Shown: in pieces, positions 1 through 7,764 of the stretch
Layout: each line of letters opens with the position of its first letter
How positions within the stretch are numbered: the first letter of the stretch is position 1
Position numbers and translations under genes: made by a program
NCBI RefSeq assembly: GCF_000961885.1
Contig: NZ_JZKH01000092.1
Location: 1-28,698, forward strand
Reading direction: 5' to 3'
From: Streptomyces rubellomurinus
Lineage (GTDB): Bacteria; Actinomycetota; Actinomycetes; Streptomycetales; Streptomycetaceae
Length of the DNA: 28,698 nucleotides
Notes under the pieces: model-generated
What the model was told of the DNA's origin: nothing
Databases searched by the model: none
The model's input: the letters and a program-made list of their open reading frames with translations, nothing else

Positions 1-419
1 CCGCCGAGGGCGGCGGTGAGGTCGGGTGGGAGGGGGGCGGCGGGGCCGGGGGCGGGGAGGTCGTAGGTGTGCAGGAAGTCGCCGAGGCCCGGGTCCTTGC
101 CGCCGGCGAGGCGGTAGTGGAGGTAGGCGACGGGGGCGCCGTCCGAGGTGTGGGTGTAGACGGCGCCGACCGGGGTGTAGCTGCGGTCGGCGCCGGGGTG
201 TTGGGCGGGGTGGAGGCCGGCGAGGCGTTCGGCGCGGTCGCGGTCGGTGAGGCGGCCGGGGGTGCCGAGGGTGAGGGCGTTGACGCCGCGGACGGCGAGG
301 GCGGCGAGGACGGCGACGAAGAGGACGAGCCCGACCGCGACGGTGCGGCGCAGCACCGGGCGGCCGTGCAGGACGGGCCAGGAGTCGGTCACCGTGCGCT
401 CGGGCGGGATGCCGTCCAT
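1..419 (-). CDS. Membrane protein of unknown function, 3' end cut by window edge
   Basis: An open frame runs from ATG at 419 to the window edge with no stop, giving 139 visible residues. A GGGGGAG ribosome site lies about 10 bases upstream of the ATG. The N-terminus is a short polar segment followed by one hydrophobic helix at about residues 30-48, then a polar, proline-rich extracytoplasmic-looking region. This suggests a bitopic membrane protein with its main domain outside the cell. I do not recognise the family. It points the same way as the phosphoesterase-MFS-TolB operon and begins 70 bases after that operon ends, so it could be a fourth member or have its own promoter. Confidence 0.65.
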   Translation of the reverse strand, partial: MDGIPPERTVTDSWPVLHGRPVLRRTVAVGLVLFVAVLAALAVRGVNALTLGTPGRLTDRDRAERLAGLHPAQHPGADRSYTPVGAVYTHTSDGAPVAYLHYRLAGGKDPGLGDFLHTYDLPAPGPAAPLPPDLTAALG

Positions 420-489
420 GGTCGTTCGCTCCCCCGTTCGATCGTCCGGACGTCACTGTGCCCGACGAGGGACGGCGGCCGGAAGTTCC

Positions 490-1521
490 TCACCCCAGGT
501 AGGCGGGTGCGACGGCCGCCGTGGTGACGCGCGCGGCGCTGCCGGTGCCGTCCGCGGGGACGGTCCACAGGTCGGCGCCGTAGTCGCCGGGCAGGGCGTA
601 GAGGAGGGTGTGGTCGTCGGACCACAGGGCCTGGTCGTCGATGTTGCGGTGTTCGGCGGTGGCGGTCTCGGTCATGGTGGCGAGGTCGAGGACGTAGAGC
701 CGCCAGGGCGCGTCGGCGGAGAGGCCGGGGACGCGCTTCTTGTAGGCGACGCGGGTGCCGTCCGGGGAGAGGGAGGGGCATTCGACGTTGTCGTGCAGGG
801 TGGTGAGGGTGCGGGCGCCGAGGTCGCCGCGGACGAGGTGGGTCTGCCCGCCGGTGGCGACGGTGGCGTAGAAGGTCGTGTCGTCGGCGAAGGTGACGCC
901 CCAGATGTTGATGTCGTGCGCCTGCAGCGGGTGGCCGTCCTGGAGGACGGTGAAGTCCTCCAGGTTCTCGCGCAGGTTCCAGTCGCGGACGTCGACGACG
1001 GAGGTGCGGGTGGAGAAGTTGGTGCCCGCGTAGGAGTCGCCGCTGACGAAGACCGTCCAGGCGGCGAGGTGCCCGGACGGGGAGACCCGGGAGCGGGTGG
1101 GGATCCCGGCGGCGGGGAAGGAGCGCCGTTCGCGCAGGTGGTCGTCGAGGACGACGGCCCGGTAGGTGTCCTCCAGGGCGCCGTGGACGGCCTGCAGGCA
1201 GATGCCGGTGCCGGCGGCGGCGTGGAAGCGCAGGCACTGGACGCCGGAGGCGGTGCGCGGGCCGTCCGGCCGGTCGGCGGGGACGGTGGTGATCTCGTCC
1301 CGCTGCGGGCCCCAGGCCATGTTGCGGAAGAGCAGTTGCCGCCCGCCTCCGCCGTCGGTGAGCGTGACCCGGCCGGAGTGGACGGCGGGCCCGCCGGGCT
1401 GGGCCCGGTCGCGTTCGGCGGTGCGGTCGGCGGCGTACAGGACAGCTCCGGTGCCGACCGCCCCGAGCAGCAGGACGGCGACCAGCAGCACGATCACCCT
1501 GGTCCGGTTCTGGAGGTTCAT
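490..1521 (-). CDS. TolB-like (PD40/WD40-like) membrane-anchored beta-propeller protein
   Basis: 343 residues. The N-terminus MNLQNRTR is followed by a hydrophobic helix at about residues 9-30, which is an uncleaved anchor or signal; there is no lipobox cysteine. The rest contains repeats of TolB type, for example VSPSGHLAAW and LSPDGTRVAYKK, a pattern typical of PD40 beta-propeller blades. It therefore looks like an extracytoplasmic propeller tethered to the membrane. The ATG overlaps the stop of the MFS gene by four bases (ATGA), and a GAGGAA ribosome site sits five bases upstream, so the two are translationally coupled. Function is unknown. Periplasmic-type propellers often bind proteins or ligands, but nothing here shows a catalytic site. 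The open frame continues upstream within the MFS gene, but the coupled ATG is clearly the start. Confidence 0.8.
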   Translation of the reverse strand: MNLQNRTRVIVLLVAVLLLGAVGTGAVLYAADRTAERDRAQPGGPAVHSGRVTLTDGGGGRQLLFRNMAWGPQRDEITTVPADRPDGPRTASGVQCLRFHAAAGTGICLQAVHGALEDTYRAVVLDDHLRERRSFPAAGIPTRSRVSPSGHLAAWTVFVSGDSYAGTNFSTRTSVVDVRDWNLRENLEDFTVLQDGHPLQAHDINIWGVTFADDTTFYATVATGGQTHLVRGDLGARTLTTLHDNVECPSLSPDGTRVAYKKRVPGLSADAPWRLYVLDLATMTETATAEHRNIDDQALWSDDHTLLYALPGDYGADLWTVPADGTGSAARVTTAAVAPAYLG

Positions 1522-2864
1522 TCGGCTTCCTCGACAGCGGGGGCGGGGGCGGGGGCGGCGACGGGTTCGGTGGGGCGCAGCACGGCGGCCGCGGCGGCGA
1601 CGCACAGCGCGAGCGCCCCCGCCGACCAGGCGAGCGCGCCGGTGCCGCCGACCGCGCTCCACAGCGCGCCGAACAGCAGCGAGCAGGCGAACCGGGCGAG
1701 CGCCTGCCCGGTGCCGACCAGGGCGAGCCCGGCGCCGCGCTGTTCGGCCGGGACGGTGTCGGCCGCGGCGGCGGCGAGCACGCCGTCGGTGGCGGCGTAG
1801 AAGGCGCCGTGCAGGACGAGCACGCACAGCACGACGGGCAGCCCCCGCAGCGGCGAGAGCAGCAGCCCGTACGCGAGCAGCAGGACGCCGTGCCCGGCGA
1901 GGAACAGGGTGCGCCGGCCGATCCGGTCGGCGAGCAGGCCGAGCGGGACGGCGAGCAGCAGGAAGGCGGCGGCGGTGCCGAGCGGCAGCAGCGGGAACAG
2001 GGTGACGGACAGGCCGAGGCGCTTCTGGATCAGCAGGTAGAGGAAGGAGTCGCTGACGGTGGTGAGGCCGAGCAGCACGGCGCACAGGGTGAGCCGGCGC
2101 AGTCCGGGCAGGCGCAGCAGGGTGAGGCTGTCGCGCAGCGTGGGGGCGGGAGTCGACGGGTCGTCACCGCTCGGGCGGTTCGGCACGAACAGCAGCAGGA
2201 TCAGCACGCCGAGCACCGCGACGCAGGCGCTGACCGTGAACACCGCGTCGTAGCCGTGCCGTTCGCCGCCGTCCGCGAGCAGCGGCCCGCCGGCCAGGCG
2301 CAGCACGAGGAAGGCGGTGAGCGGCCCGAGCAGGGCGCCGGCGGTGTCCATGGCCCGGTGGACGCCGAACGCCCGGCCGCGGTGGGCGGGTTCGCAGGCG
2401 AGCGAGATCATCGCGTCGCGCGGGGCGGTGCGCAGGCCCTTGCCGGTGCGGTCGACGGCGATGACGGCGCCGATCAGCGGCACGGTGTGGACGATCAGCA
2501 GCAGGGGCTTGCAGAGCGCGGAGAGCCCGTAGCCGACCGCGGCGACGGCCTTGTGGCGGGCGGAGCCGTCGCGGCCGCGCCGGTCGGCGAGGTGGCCGCC
2601 GACGAGCCGGACGAGGGCGCTGAAGCCGTTCTGCAGGCCGTCGAGGAGGCCGAAGCCGAGCGGGGAGAGGCCGAGCCCGGTGAGCAGGTAGAGCGGCAGG
2701 ACGGCGGTGACCATCTCGGAGGAGACGTCGGTGACCAGGCTGACGGTGCCCAGGGCGAGCACCGCGCCCGGTACGGCGCGCAGGGCGGCGCCCCGCCGCG
2801 CCGGCCCCGTGGTGGGGGTCGGCGCGGCGGGGGCCTTGGTGCTGCGGGAGTCCGCGACGTACAC
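1518..2864 (-). CDS. MFS transporter
   Basis: 448 residues, GTG start, five bases after the stop of the phosphoesterase gene. The usual MFS features are present: about 12 hydrophobic segments, the loop 2-3 signature GGHLADRRGR near residues 92-101, and a second-half loop reading LLADRIGRRTLF. The segment DRTGKGLRTAPRDAMIS after helix 4 is characteristic of a group of bacterial MFS exporters related to YkuC-like proteins. The C-terminus is a short Pro/Ala/Glu tail. The substrate is unknown. The operon with a secreted phosphoesterase and an extracytoplasmic propeller suggests transport linked to the cell envelope or phosphate release, but this is inference from neighbourhood only. Confidence 0.88.
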   Translation of the reverse strand: MYVADSRSTKAPAAPTPTTGPARRGAALRAVPGAVLALGTVSLVTDVSSEMVTAVLPLYLLTGLGLSPLGFGLLDGLQNGFSALVRLVGGHLADRRGRDGSARHKAVAAVGYGLSALCKPLLLIVHTVPLIGAVIAVDRTGKGLRTAPRDAMISLACEPAHRGRAFGVHRAMDTAGALLGPLTAFLVLRLAGGPLLADGGERHGYDAVFTVSACVAVLGVLILLLFVPNRPSGDDPSTPAPTLRDSLTLLRLPGLRRLTLCAVLLGLTTVSDSFLYLLIQKRLGLSVTLFPLLPLGTAAAFLLLAVPLGLLADRIGRRTLFLAGHGVLLLAYGLLLSPLRGLPVVLCVLVLHGAFYAATDGVLAAAAADTVPAEQRGAGLALVGTGQALARFACSLLFGALWSAVGGTGALAWSAGALALCVAAAAAVLRPTEPVAAPAPAPAVEEAE

Positions 2865-2869
2865 GGGCG

Positions 2870-3775
2870 TCAGTTCCAGATGCCGGTGATGTCAGTGGCC
2901 CCGGCGGACTTGCCGGCGTGGGCGTTGACGCCGGCCAGGTCCTCCAGGGTGTGCAGCACGTCGTAGTGGTTGTAGCGGGTGGCGGTGCTGCTGCCGGGGG
3001 CGACGTGGGCGCCGTAGACCAGGGTCGGGATGCGGTTGCCGGACAGCTTGTTGTCCTCGTCGAAGGTCATGACGAGCAGGCTGTTGTTGGCCTTGGCCCA
3101 CTGCGCGTAGGCGTCGAGGTTGTTCTGGATCCAGCTGTCGCCGGTGCCGACCGAACAGTCGTGCATGTCGCTGCACAGGTTCGGGATGACGAAGGAGACC
3201 TTCGGCAGGGTGCTGAAGTCGGTCGGGAAGGCGTCCATGCCGACCGCGCTGTCGGTGGGGACGTTGCCGAAGCCGAACCACGGGTTGTGCTTCTGCGCGT
3301 AGTCGCCGACGCGGCAGTCGGTGGCGCCCACGCCGGGGATGTCCTCGTTGTAGCTGCCCCAGGTCTGGCCGGAGGCGATCAGCTCGGAGGCCAGGTTCGG
3401 GCCCTGGAAGGCGCCCGGGTCCACGCAGCTGTCGTCGGTGACGCCCTGGGCGCTGCCGGAGAACAGCATGTAGTAGTTGGGCTGGCTGGGGTGGGTGAGC
3501 GCGTAGGACTGGCTGAGCGTGGCGCCGCCGGCCACCAGGGTGCCGTTGATGTACGGGGCGTTGGAGCTGCCGATCACCTGGTTGTAGGCGTGGTTCTCCA
3601 TCACCACGACGACCACGTGGTCGGGGCTGGGGAGGCCGGCGGCGGCCGTGGTGTCGGCGGCGGCGGTGCCACCGGCGGCCCAGAGGCCGAGCGAGCCGGC
3701 CACCAGGCCGAGGCCGGCGGCGAGCGCGGTGACCGGGCGGAGCTTGCGCGAGGTGCGGGGGCGTGCGAAGGCCAT
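2870..3775 (-). CDS. Secreted phosphoesterase (acid phosphatase / phospholipase C-like family)
   Basis: 301 residues, ATG at 3775 with GGAGGA four bases upstream. Residues 1 to about 40 form a Sec-type signal peptide: a basic start, a hydrophobic core, and an AAA-D-like cleavage zone. The mature part belongs to the phosphoesterase family of bacterial acid phosphatases and phospholipases C. It begins with VVVVVMENHAYNQVIG, the metal-site MEN-H signature, and later has HPSQPNYYMLFSGS, a cysteine-rich SDMHDCS loop, and VMTFDED, which supplies further metal ligands. The length is typical of the small AcpA-like branch rather than the roughly 500-residue phospholipase C branch. The predicted role is release of phosphate from organic esters outside the cell. 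It is the first gene of the operon with the MFS and TolB-like genes. A PHO-box-like repeat lies upstream (3873-3894). Confidence 0.85.
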   Translation of the reverse strand: MAFARPRTSRKLRPVTALAAGLGLVAGSLGLWAAGGTAAADTTAAAGLPSPDHVVVVVMENHAYNQVIGSSNAPYINGTLVAGGATLSQSYALTHPSQPNYYMLFSGSAQGVTDDSCVDPGAFQGPNLASELIASGQTWGSYNEDIPGVGATDCRVGDYAQKHNPWFGFGNVPTDSAVGMDAFPTDFSTLPKVSFVIPNLCSDMHDCSVGTGDSWIQNNLDAYAQWAKANNSLLVMTFDEDNKLSGNRIPTLVYGAHVAPGSSTATRYNHYDVLHTLEDLAGVNAHAGKSAGATDITGIWN

Positions 3776-3872
3776 GGGGTCCTCCGGTGTCGGGGGCTAC
3801 GAGCGGAGCCGGACGGGCTCCGGGCTGGAGCGCCGAACACAGTAGGAGGGACGGGGTGTCGTGTACCCCACA

Positions 3873-3894
3873 AGAAAGGTAAAGAACAGACGAA
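3873..3894 (-). promoter_or_regulatory. Candidate PHO box and promoter of the phosphoesterase operon
   Basis: Read on the minus strand, two units spaced exactly 11 bases apart are present: GTTCGTC-N4 then CTTTACC-N4. Each matches 5 of 7 positions of the Streptomyces PhoP direct-repeat unit GTTCACC. A possible -35 (TGTTCT, inside the box) is followed after 17 bases by TACACG. The match is weak on sequence alone; what supports it is that the gene downstream encodes a secreted phosphatase-family enzyme. Confidence 0.4.
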
Positions 3895-3936
3895 CAGCTC
3901 CAGTGTCCGCGGCGGCGGACGTCACACGCATCCCGA

Positions 3937-3965
3937 TTGACCCGCCCGTCCGTGCGTGGTGGGAT
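3937..3965 (+). promoter_or_regulatory. Promoter of the cobalamin genes
   Basis: TTGACC at 3937-3942 and TGGGAT at 3960-3965 are separated by 17 bases and resemble a housekeeping promoter. The TTG at 3937 could also be read as an in-frame start of the next gene, but as a -35 element it makes better sense and fits the ribosome site at 3993-4000. Confidence 0.45.
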
Positions 3966-4008
3966 CGCGTGGGCCCGAGCGGGGCCGAGCGCGAAGGGGT
4001 GGGCACGG

Positions 4009-5346
4009 ATGATCGGGATCGTCTCCCTCGGCGGGAGCTGCCGCCCGCTCGCCGAGGAACTGCACGCCGCCTGGCCGGAGAGCAGCGAAGTCCGGCACGC
4101 CTCGAACGGCAACTGCTTCCAGGCCCCGGACGTGGTCGACTACGCGGTCGGCCGGTACGAGCGGGCGGTCGTCGTTGGGCCGGTCGGGTACATCGTCCGG
4201 TCGCTGGCCCTCCGGGGCCGGCTGCCGGACGGCGTCGAGCTGCTCTGCGTGGACCCGCACGGCCGCTGGGTGGTCCAGCTGGCCGGCGGGGAGCGGGGCC
4301 GGGAGCTGGCCCGGGAGGTGCAGGCCGTCCTCGGCACCACACCCGTGCTCGACGAGGCGCCGCCGCGCCCGGAGGGCCCCCTCGACGCCCTCACCCCGCA
4401 CGCCGTCCGCTACCACCGCGCGGGCTCCGCCGCGACCGTCCGGGCGGCCGAGGACGGCGACCCGGTGCGCCTGGTCGCCGACGTGCCGTACCCGCTGCCC
4501 GCGCTGCCGCCGCACATCCGCCCGGACGCTCCCGAGGACGCCCCGGCGCTGCGGATCACCGACCGGGAGGACCCGGGCGGCAGCGACCTGCTGGTCGTCC
4601 CCCGCACCCTGGTCGTCGGCATCGGCGCGAGCGGCGGCGCCGAGCCGGAGGAGGCGATGCGGCTGCTGATGACGGTGCTGAAGGAGACCGGCTACCTGCG
4701 CACCGCGATCGGCCGGCTGGCCACCGTCGAGGGCAAGGCCGACCACCCGGCGGTGGCCTGGGTCTCGCGCTGCCTGAACCTGCCGGTGGACGAGCACCCG
4801 GCGCCGGAGCTGGCGCGGCTCGCCGTACCGAACCCGTCCGCGGCGGTCGGGACGGCCGTCGGCACCGCGAGCGTCGCCGAGGCGGCCGCGCTGGCGAGCG
4901 CGGACGGCGGCGAACTCGTCGTCCCCAAGCGGAAGTCGGCGGCGGCGACGGTCGCGATCGCCCGGGCGGCGGTGCGCGGACGGCTGGCGCTGGTCGGCCT
5001 CGGGCCCGGCGAGCCGGACCTGCTGGTGCCGCGCGCGCTGGCCGAACTGCGCCGCGCCTCCGCCGTGGTGGGCCGCCCGGCGGCCGTCGAGGCGGTGGCC
5101 GGGCTGCTGCGGCCGGGCACCCGGCTGATCCCGGTGGCCGCCGGAGCGGCACCGGACGCCGGAGCGGCACCGGACGCCGACCTGCCCCGGGACGCCGCCG
5201 GGCGCCCGCTCGACCACCTGGCCGCCGCCGCCCACCTGGCCGCGCACGGGCACGCCGTCGCGCTGGTCGCCCTCGGCGACGGCGCCGACCTCACCGTGCC
5301 GCCCGGCCGGTACGACCTGCACCGCGTCCCCGGACTTCCCTCGTGA
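4009..5346 (+). CDS. cbiG: CbiG-type cobalamin biosynthesis protein with a half-length CobJ-like C-terminal domain
   Basis: 445 residues from ATG 4009, preceded by AAGGGGTGG. Residues 1 to about 115 resemble the CbiG N-terminal domain (MIGIVSLGG start, then VVVGPVGYIVRSLA). Residues about 200-320 are the CbiG C-terminal domain, with LVVGIGASGGAEPEEAM, VPNPSAAVGTAVGTASV and GELVVPKRKSAAATVA. CbiG opens the lactone of cobalt-precorrin-5A in the anaerobic-type corrin route. From about residue 325, ALVGLGPGEPDLLVPRA is the start of a tetrapyrrole methylase domain as in CobJ/CbiH. It continues for only about 120 residues, where a full domain has about 240, so the catalytic second half is absent. 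An exact 18-bp tandem repeat (5141-5176) gives GAAPDA twice in this tail. cobC follows after 11 bases. The methylase part is probably non-catalytic. Confidence 0.8.
   Translation: MIGIVSLGGSCRPLAEELHAAWPESSEVRHASNGNCFQAPDVVDYAVGRYERAVVVGPVGYIVRSLALRGRLPDGVELLCVDPHGRWVVQLAGGERGRELAREVQAVLGTTPVLDEAPPRPEGPLDALTPHAVRYHRAGSAATVRAAEDGDPVRLVADVPYPLPALPPHIRPDAPEDAPALRITDREDPGGSDLLVVPRTLVVGIGASGGAEPEEAMRLLMTVLKETGYLRTAIGRLATVEGKADHPAVAWVSRCLNLPVDEHPAPELARLAVPNPSAAVGTAVGTASVAEAAALASADGGELVVPKRKSAAATVAIARAAVRGRLALVGLGPGEPDLLVPRALAELRRASAVVGRPAAVEAVAGLLRPGTRLIPVAAGAAPDAGAAPDADLPRDAAGRPLDHLAAAAHLAAHGHAVALVALGDGADLTVPPGRYDLHRVPGLPS
5141..5176 (+). repeat. Tandem 18-bp duplication inside cbiG
   Basis: The units 5141-5158 and 5159-5176 are identical. 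They add a second GAAPDA hexapeptide in the degenerate methylase tail and keep the frame. This is probably a slippage product. Confidence 0.9.
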
Positions 5347-5357
5347 GGAGCCACCGC

Positions 5358-6398
5358 ATGACCGCCCCCGAACCCGACCTGCGCCACCACGGCGACGCCG
5401 AGGTCCGCGCCGACGGGCTCGGCCTGGTCGACCTCGCCGTCAACGTCCGCACCGGCACGCCCCCCGGCTGGCTGCGCGACCGCCTCGCCGCCACCCTCGG
5501 CGACCTCGCCGCCTACCCCGACCAGGGCGCCGCCCGCGCCGCCGTGGCCGCCCGGCACGGCCGGCCGGTCGACGAGGTGCTGCTCACCTCGGGCGCGGCG
5601 GAGGCCTTCGTGCTGCTCGCCCGCTTTCTGACGCCACGTCACATCGTGGTCGTGCACCCGCAGTTCACCGAACCGGAGGCCGCGCTGCGGGACGCCGGGC
5701 ACCGGGTGCACCGGGTGCTGCTCACCCCCGAGGACGGCTTCCGGCTCGGCGCCGTCCCCGAGGAGGCGGACCTGGTGGTGCTCGGCAACCCGACCAACCC
5801 GACCTCCGTGCTGCACCCCGCCGCCGCCGTCGCCGCCCTCGCCCGGCCCGGGCGCACCCTGGTGGTGGACGAGGCGTTCATGGACACCGTGCCGGGCGAA
5901 CGCGAGTCGCTGGCCGCCGTCCGCGACCTGCCCGGCCGGGTCGTGGTGCTGCGCAGCCTCACCAAGACCTGGGGCCTGGCCGGCCTGCGGATCGGCTACG
6001 TGCTCGGCCCGGCCCCACTGCTCGCCGAGCTCGGCGCCGCCCAGCCGCTGTGGCCGGTGTCCACCCCGGCGCTGGCCGCCGCCGAGGCGTGCAGCACCCC
6101 GGCGGCACTGGCCGAGGCCGAACGGGCGGCGGCCGAACTGGCGCTGTGGCGCTCCTACTTGCTGAAGGGGCTGGCGGCCTTCCCCACCGTGCGGGTGTAC
6201 GGCGAGCCGGCCGCCTCCTTCGTCCTGGTCCGGCTGCCGGGCGCGGCGGCCGTCCGGGAACGGCTGCGCGGGCACGGCTTCGCCGTCCGGCGCGGGGACA
6301 CCTTCCCGGGGCTGGGCGAGGAGTGGCTGCGGATCGCCGTCCGGGACGAGGCCACCACCGACCGCTTCCTGGACGCCCTGGCCGCCGTGCTCGGTTGA
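5358..6398 (+). CDS. cobC: CobC-like PLP-dependent aminotransferase (Rv2231c family)
   Basis: 346 residues, ATG 5358, with GAGGAG seven bases upstream. This is a class I/II PLP-dependent fold. AYPDQGAARAAVAARHG is the N-terminal gateway region. TSGAAEAF is the phosphate-binding segment, GNPTNPTS contains the conserved Asn, and VVDEAFMD holds the PLP-ring Asp (about 171). SLTKTWGLAGLRIGY holds the Schiff-base Lys (about 203) and a phosphate-contacting Arg (about 211). Within the family this matches the histidinol-phosphate aminotransferase-like CobC/CobD branch. That branch makes or uses the aminopropanol moiety of cobalamin (L-threonine-phosphate decarboxylase type), and actinobacterial members are often called Rv2231c-like CobC. 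Placement directly after cbiG supports a cobalamin role. The true reaction of the actinobacterial branch is uncertain. The gene is convergent with the MOSC gene. Confidence 0.82.
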   Translation: MTAPEPDLRHHGDAEVRADGLGLVDLAVNVRTGTPPGWLRDRLAATLGDLAAYPDQGAARAAVAARHGRPVDEVLLTSGAAEAFVLLARFLTPRHIVVVHPQFTEPEAALRDAGHRVHRVLLTPEDGFRLGAVPEEADLVVLGNPTNPTSVLHPAAAVAALARPGRTLVVDEAFMDTVPGERESLAAVRDLPGRVVVLRSLTKTWGLAGLRIGYVLGPAPLLAELGAAQPLWPVSTPALAAAEACSTPAALAEAERAAAELALWRSYLLKGLAAFPTVRVYGEPAASFVLVRLPGAAAVRERLRGHGFAVRRGDTFPGLGEEWLRIAVRDEATTDRFLDALAAVLG

Positions 6399-6436
6399 AC
6401 CGGACCGCGCCCGGTTGAACCCGACTGCCGCCGCGC

Positions 6437-7231
6437 TCAGTTGAGCCTGAGCTCGTCCCCCACCTCGATCCGCCCGGGCACCAGCACCTGCGCGTACACG
6501 CCCGCGCAGGGCAGCGCCGGCATCCCCTCCAGCGGCACCAGCCGGTTCCGTTCGGCGGGGGTGCGCAGCGCCTCCGGGCGGCGCGGCAGCGGGCCGTGCC
6601 GCAGGGTGGGGACGGCGCAGCGCGGGGTGGGCACCAGGACGCGCAGCCGCAGCGTCGGGCCGATCGCCAACTCCCGTCCCACCCAGGCGTTCTCGACGAA
6701 GCCCTCGCCCTCGGTGCGGATCACCAGGTTCGGCCGGTAGCGCTCGGCCTCGACCCCGACCGCGTCCAGCGTCGAGCTGGTGATCAGGTGCAGCGGGGCG
6801 AAGTCGAAGAATCCGCCGTCCGGCGCGGCGCGCCCCAACTCGTTGACGGTGAAGTCGACTTCGGCCTCTATGCCGTGCGCCAGCACCTGCTCGGGCACGG
6901 CCCGTTCGACGGCGGCGCCGGGCGGCCGCTCGGCGATCAGCGTCACCTTCCGGCCGAGCGCCTCGGACAGCTCCGCCTCGTCGACGGCCCGCCCGTCCGG
7001 CCCGGCGATAGCCACATCGCCGCCATCGGCCGTGCTCGCGGCGTACCCGAGCAGACCCGCCCACAGCCGCGGGTGCTTGGCGCTGGCGACCTTGCCGGTG
7101 GCGACGTCGAGCAGCGCCCGCGCCCGGTCGCCGGCCAGGCCGCGCCCGTCCGCCTCGGCCCGCGAAAGCTCCTCCCCCAGCAGCGACTTCACCGGGTAGC
7201 GGCGCAGCCGCTCCACCGTACCGACGCGCAT
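6437..7231 (-). CDS. MOSC domain-containing protein
   Basis: 264 residues from ATG 7231. The N-terminal beta-barrel (MOSC_N type) starts MRVGTVERLRRYPVKSLLGEEL. A MOSC domain follows, with the conserved cysteine in LVPTPRCAVPTLRH and RPNLVIRTEGEGFVENAWVG. MOSC proteins are related to the molybdenum-cofactor sulfurase C-terminus and to YiiM/YcbX-type enzymes that handle sulfur or N-hydroxylated compounds. The particular substrate cannot be read from sequence. The start codon overlaps the stop of the upstream HAD-like gene by one base (TGATG), so it is the last gene of a three-gene coupled unit. The convergent gap to cobC is only 38 bases and contains two copies of CGGTTGAAC 20 bases apart. Confidence 0.85.
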   Translation of the reverse strand: MRVGTVERLRRYPVKSLLGEELSRAEADGRGLAGDRARALLDVATGKVASAKHPRLWAGLLGYAASTADGGDVAIAGPDGRAVDEAELSEALGRKVTLIAERPPGAAVERAVPEQVLAHGIEAEVDFTVNELGRAAPDGGFFDFAPLHLITSSTLDAVGVEAERYRPNLVIRTEGEGFVENAWVGRELAIGPTLRLRVLVPTPRCAVPTLRHGPLPRRPEALRTPAERNRLVPLEGMPALPCAGVYAQVLVPGRIEVGDELRLN

Positions 7232-7764
7232 CAGTCCTCCTCCTCCGCCCACTCGCGCAGCGCCGCGAAGTGCAGCTCCTCCAGGCCCGTCCGCGGGTCG
7301 ACCCACAGCGGCAGCGCCGGGCCGGGGTGGTGGGCCGCGATCCACTCGATGTCCTGCGGCCCGAGCTCGTCGTCGAGCCAGACGAAGGGGCGCCCGCCGG
7401 CCCAGGCGACCACGTCCCGGGTCTTCCAGTGCAGCCCGTCCGGGTCCTCGCCGAACAGGTCCGACCACGCGATGTACGGGAGCTCGGGCAGGCCTATGCG
7501 CGGGCCGATGAAGGTGTTCGCCTCGTCCATCCAGGTGGTCGCCCACGCCAACTCGTACGGCAGCGAAAGCAGTTCGGGGCCGTGCGCGGGGTTCAGCCAG
7601 ACCCGCAGCGGCTTCACCTTCGAGCGCGGCGTGGGCGCGTTGCGGGCGACCCAGGACTCGGGCAGCAGGTGGTGCGTCCCGTAACCCTCGGGTCGGCGGG
7701 TCGCGGGCGCGGCGTAGGGGTTGAGCGGGCCGTCCACGTCGATCAGCAGCAGCGGCGGCGTCAC
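7231..7764 (-). CDS. HAD-like protein, tandem paralogue B
   Basis: 177 residues. The start is GTG 7764, overlapping the stop of the preceding paralogue by four bases (GTGA). The N-terminus VTPPLLLIDVDGPLNPY carries the DxDG motif I of haloacid-dehalogenase-fold proteins. FVWLDDELG near the C-terminal third is a likely acidic motif IV. Between them, RVWLNPAHG and ELAWATTWMDEANTF are strongly conserved with the neighbouring copy. The length, lack of a clear cap domain and DVDGPLNP signature match a group of small actinobacterial HAD proteins of unknown substrate. It is about as long as its neighbour and equally intact, so it is not a pseudogene. Confidence 0.75.
   Translation of the reverse strand: MTPPLLLIDVDGPLNPYAAPATRRPEGYGTHHLLPESWVARNAPTPRSKVKPLRVWLNPAHGPELLSLPYELAWATTWMDEANTFIGPRIGLPELPYIAWSDLFGEDPDGLHWKTRDVVAWAGGRPFVWLDDELGPQDIEWIAAHHPGPALPLWVDPRTGLEELHFAALREWAEEED
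7398..7491 (-). repeat. 94-bp perfect direct repeat, copy 1 (other copy 7937-8030)
   Basis: 7398-7491 and 7937-8030 are identical over 94 bases, bounded by mismatches at 7397/7936 and 7492/8031. The 15 bases before the first mismatch (7382-7396 and 7921-7935) also match. The repeats lie at equivalent codons of the two HAD-like paralogues. Confidence 0.9.

Noticed and set aside
3851..3870. Inverted repeat GGGGT-N7-ACCCC upstream of the phosphoesterase gene as an operator
   Set aside because: Five-base GC-rich arms are expected by chance here, and the motif does not recur elsewhere in the window.
3937..4008. TTG 3937 as start of cbiG
   Set aside because: It coincides with the -35 hexamer TTGACC and has no ribosome site. 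ATG 4009 has one and begins with the normal CbiG N-terminus MIGIVSL.
3776..4008. Cobalamin riboswitch before cbiG
   Set aside because: No recognisable B12-box-like conserved core, and only about 40 bases separate the predicted transcription start from the start codon.
3861..6398. A continuous plus-strand open frame of about 845 codons across the cbiG gene into cobC
   Set aside because: Only its last 346 codons (from 5358) encode recognisable protein. The rest is Arg/Pro/Gly-rich shadow translation of cbiG in another frame, as expected at this GC content.
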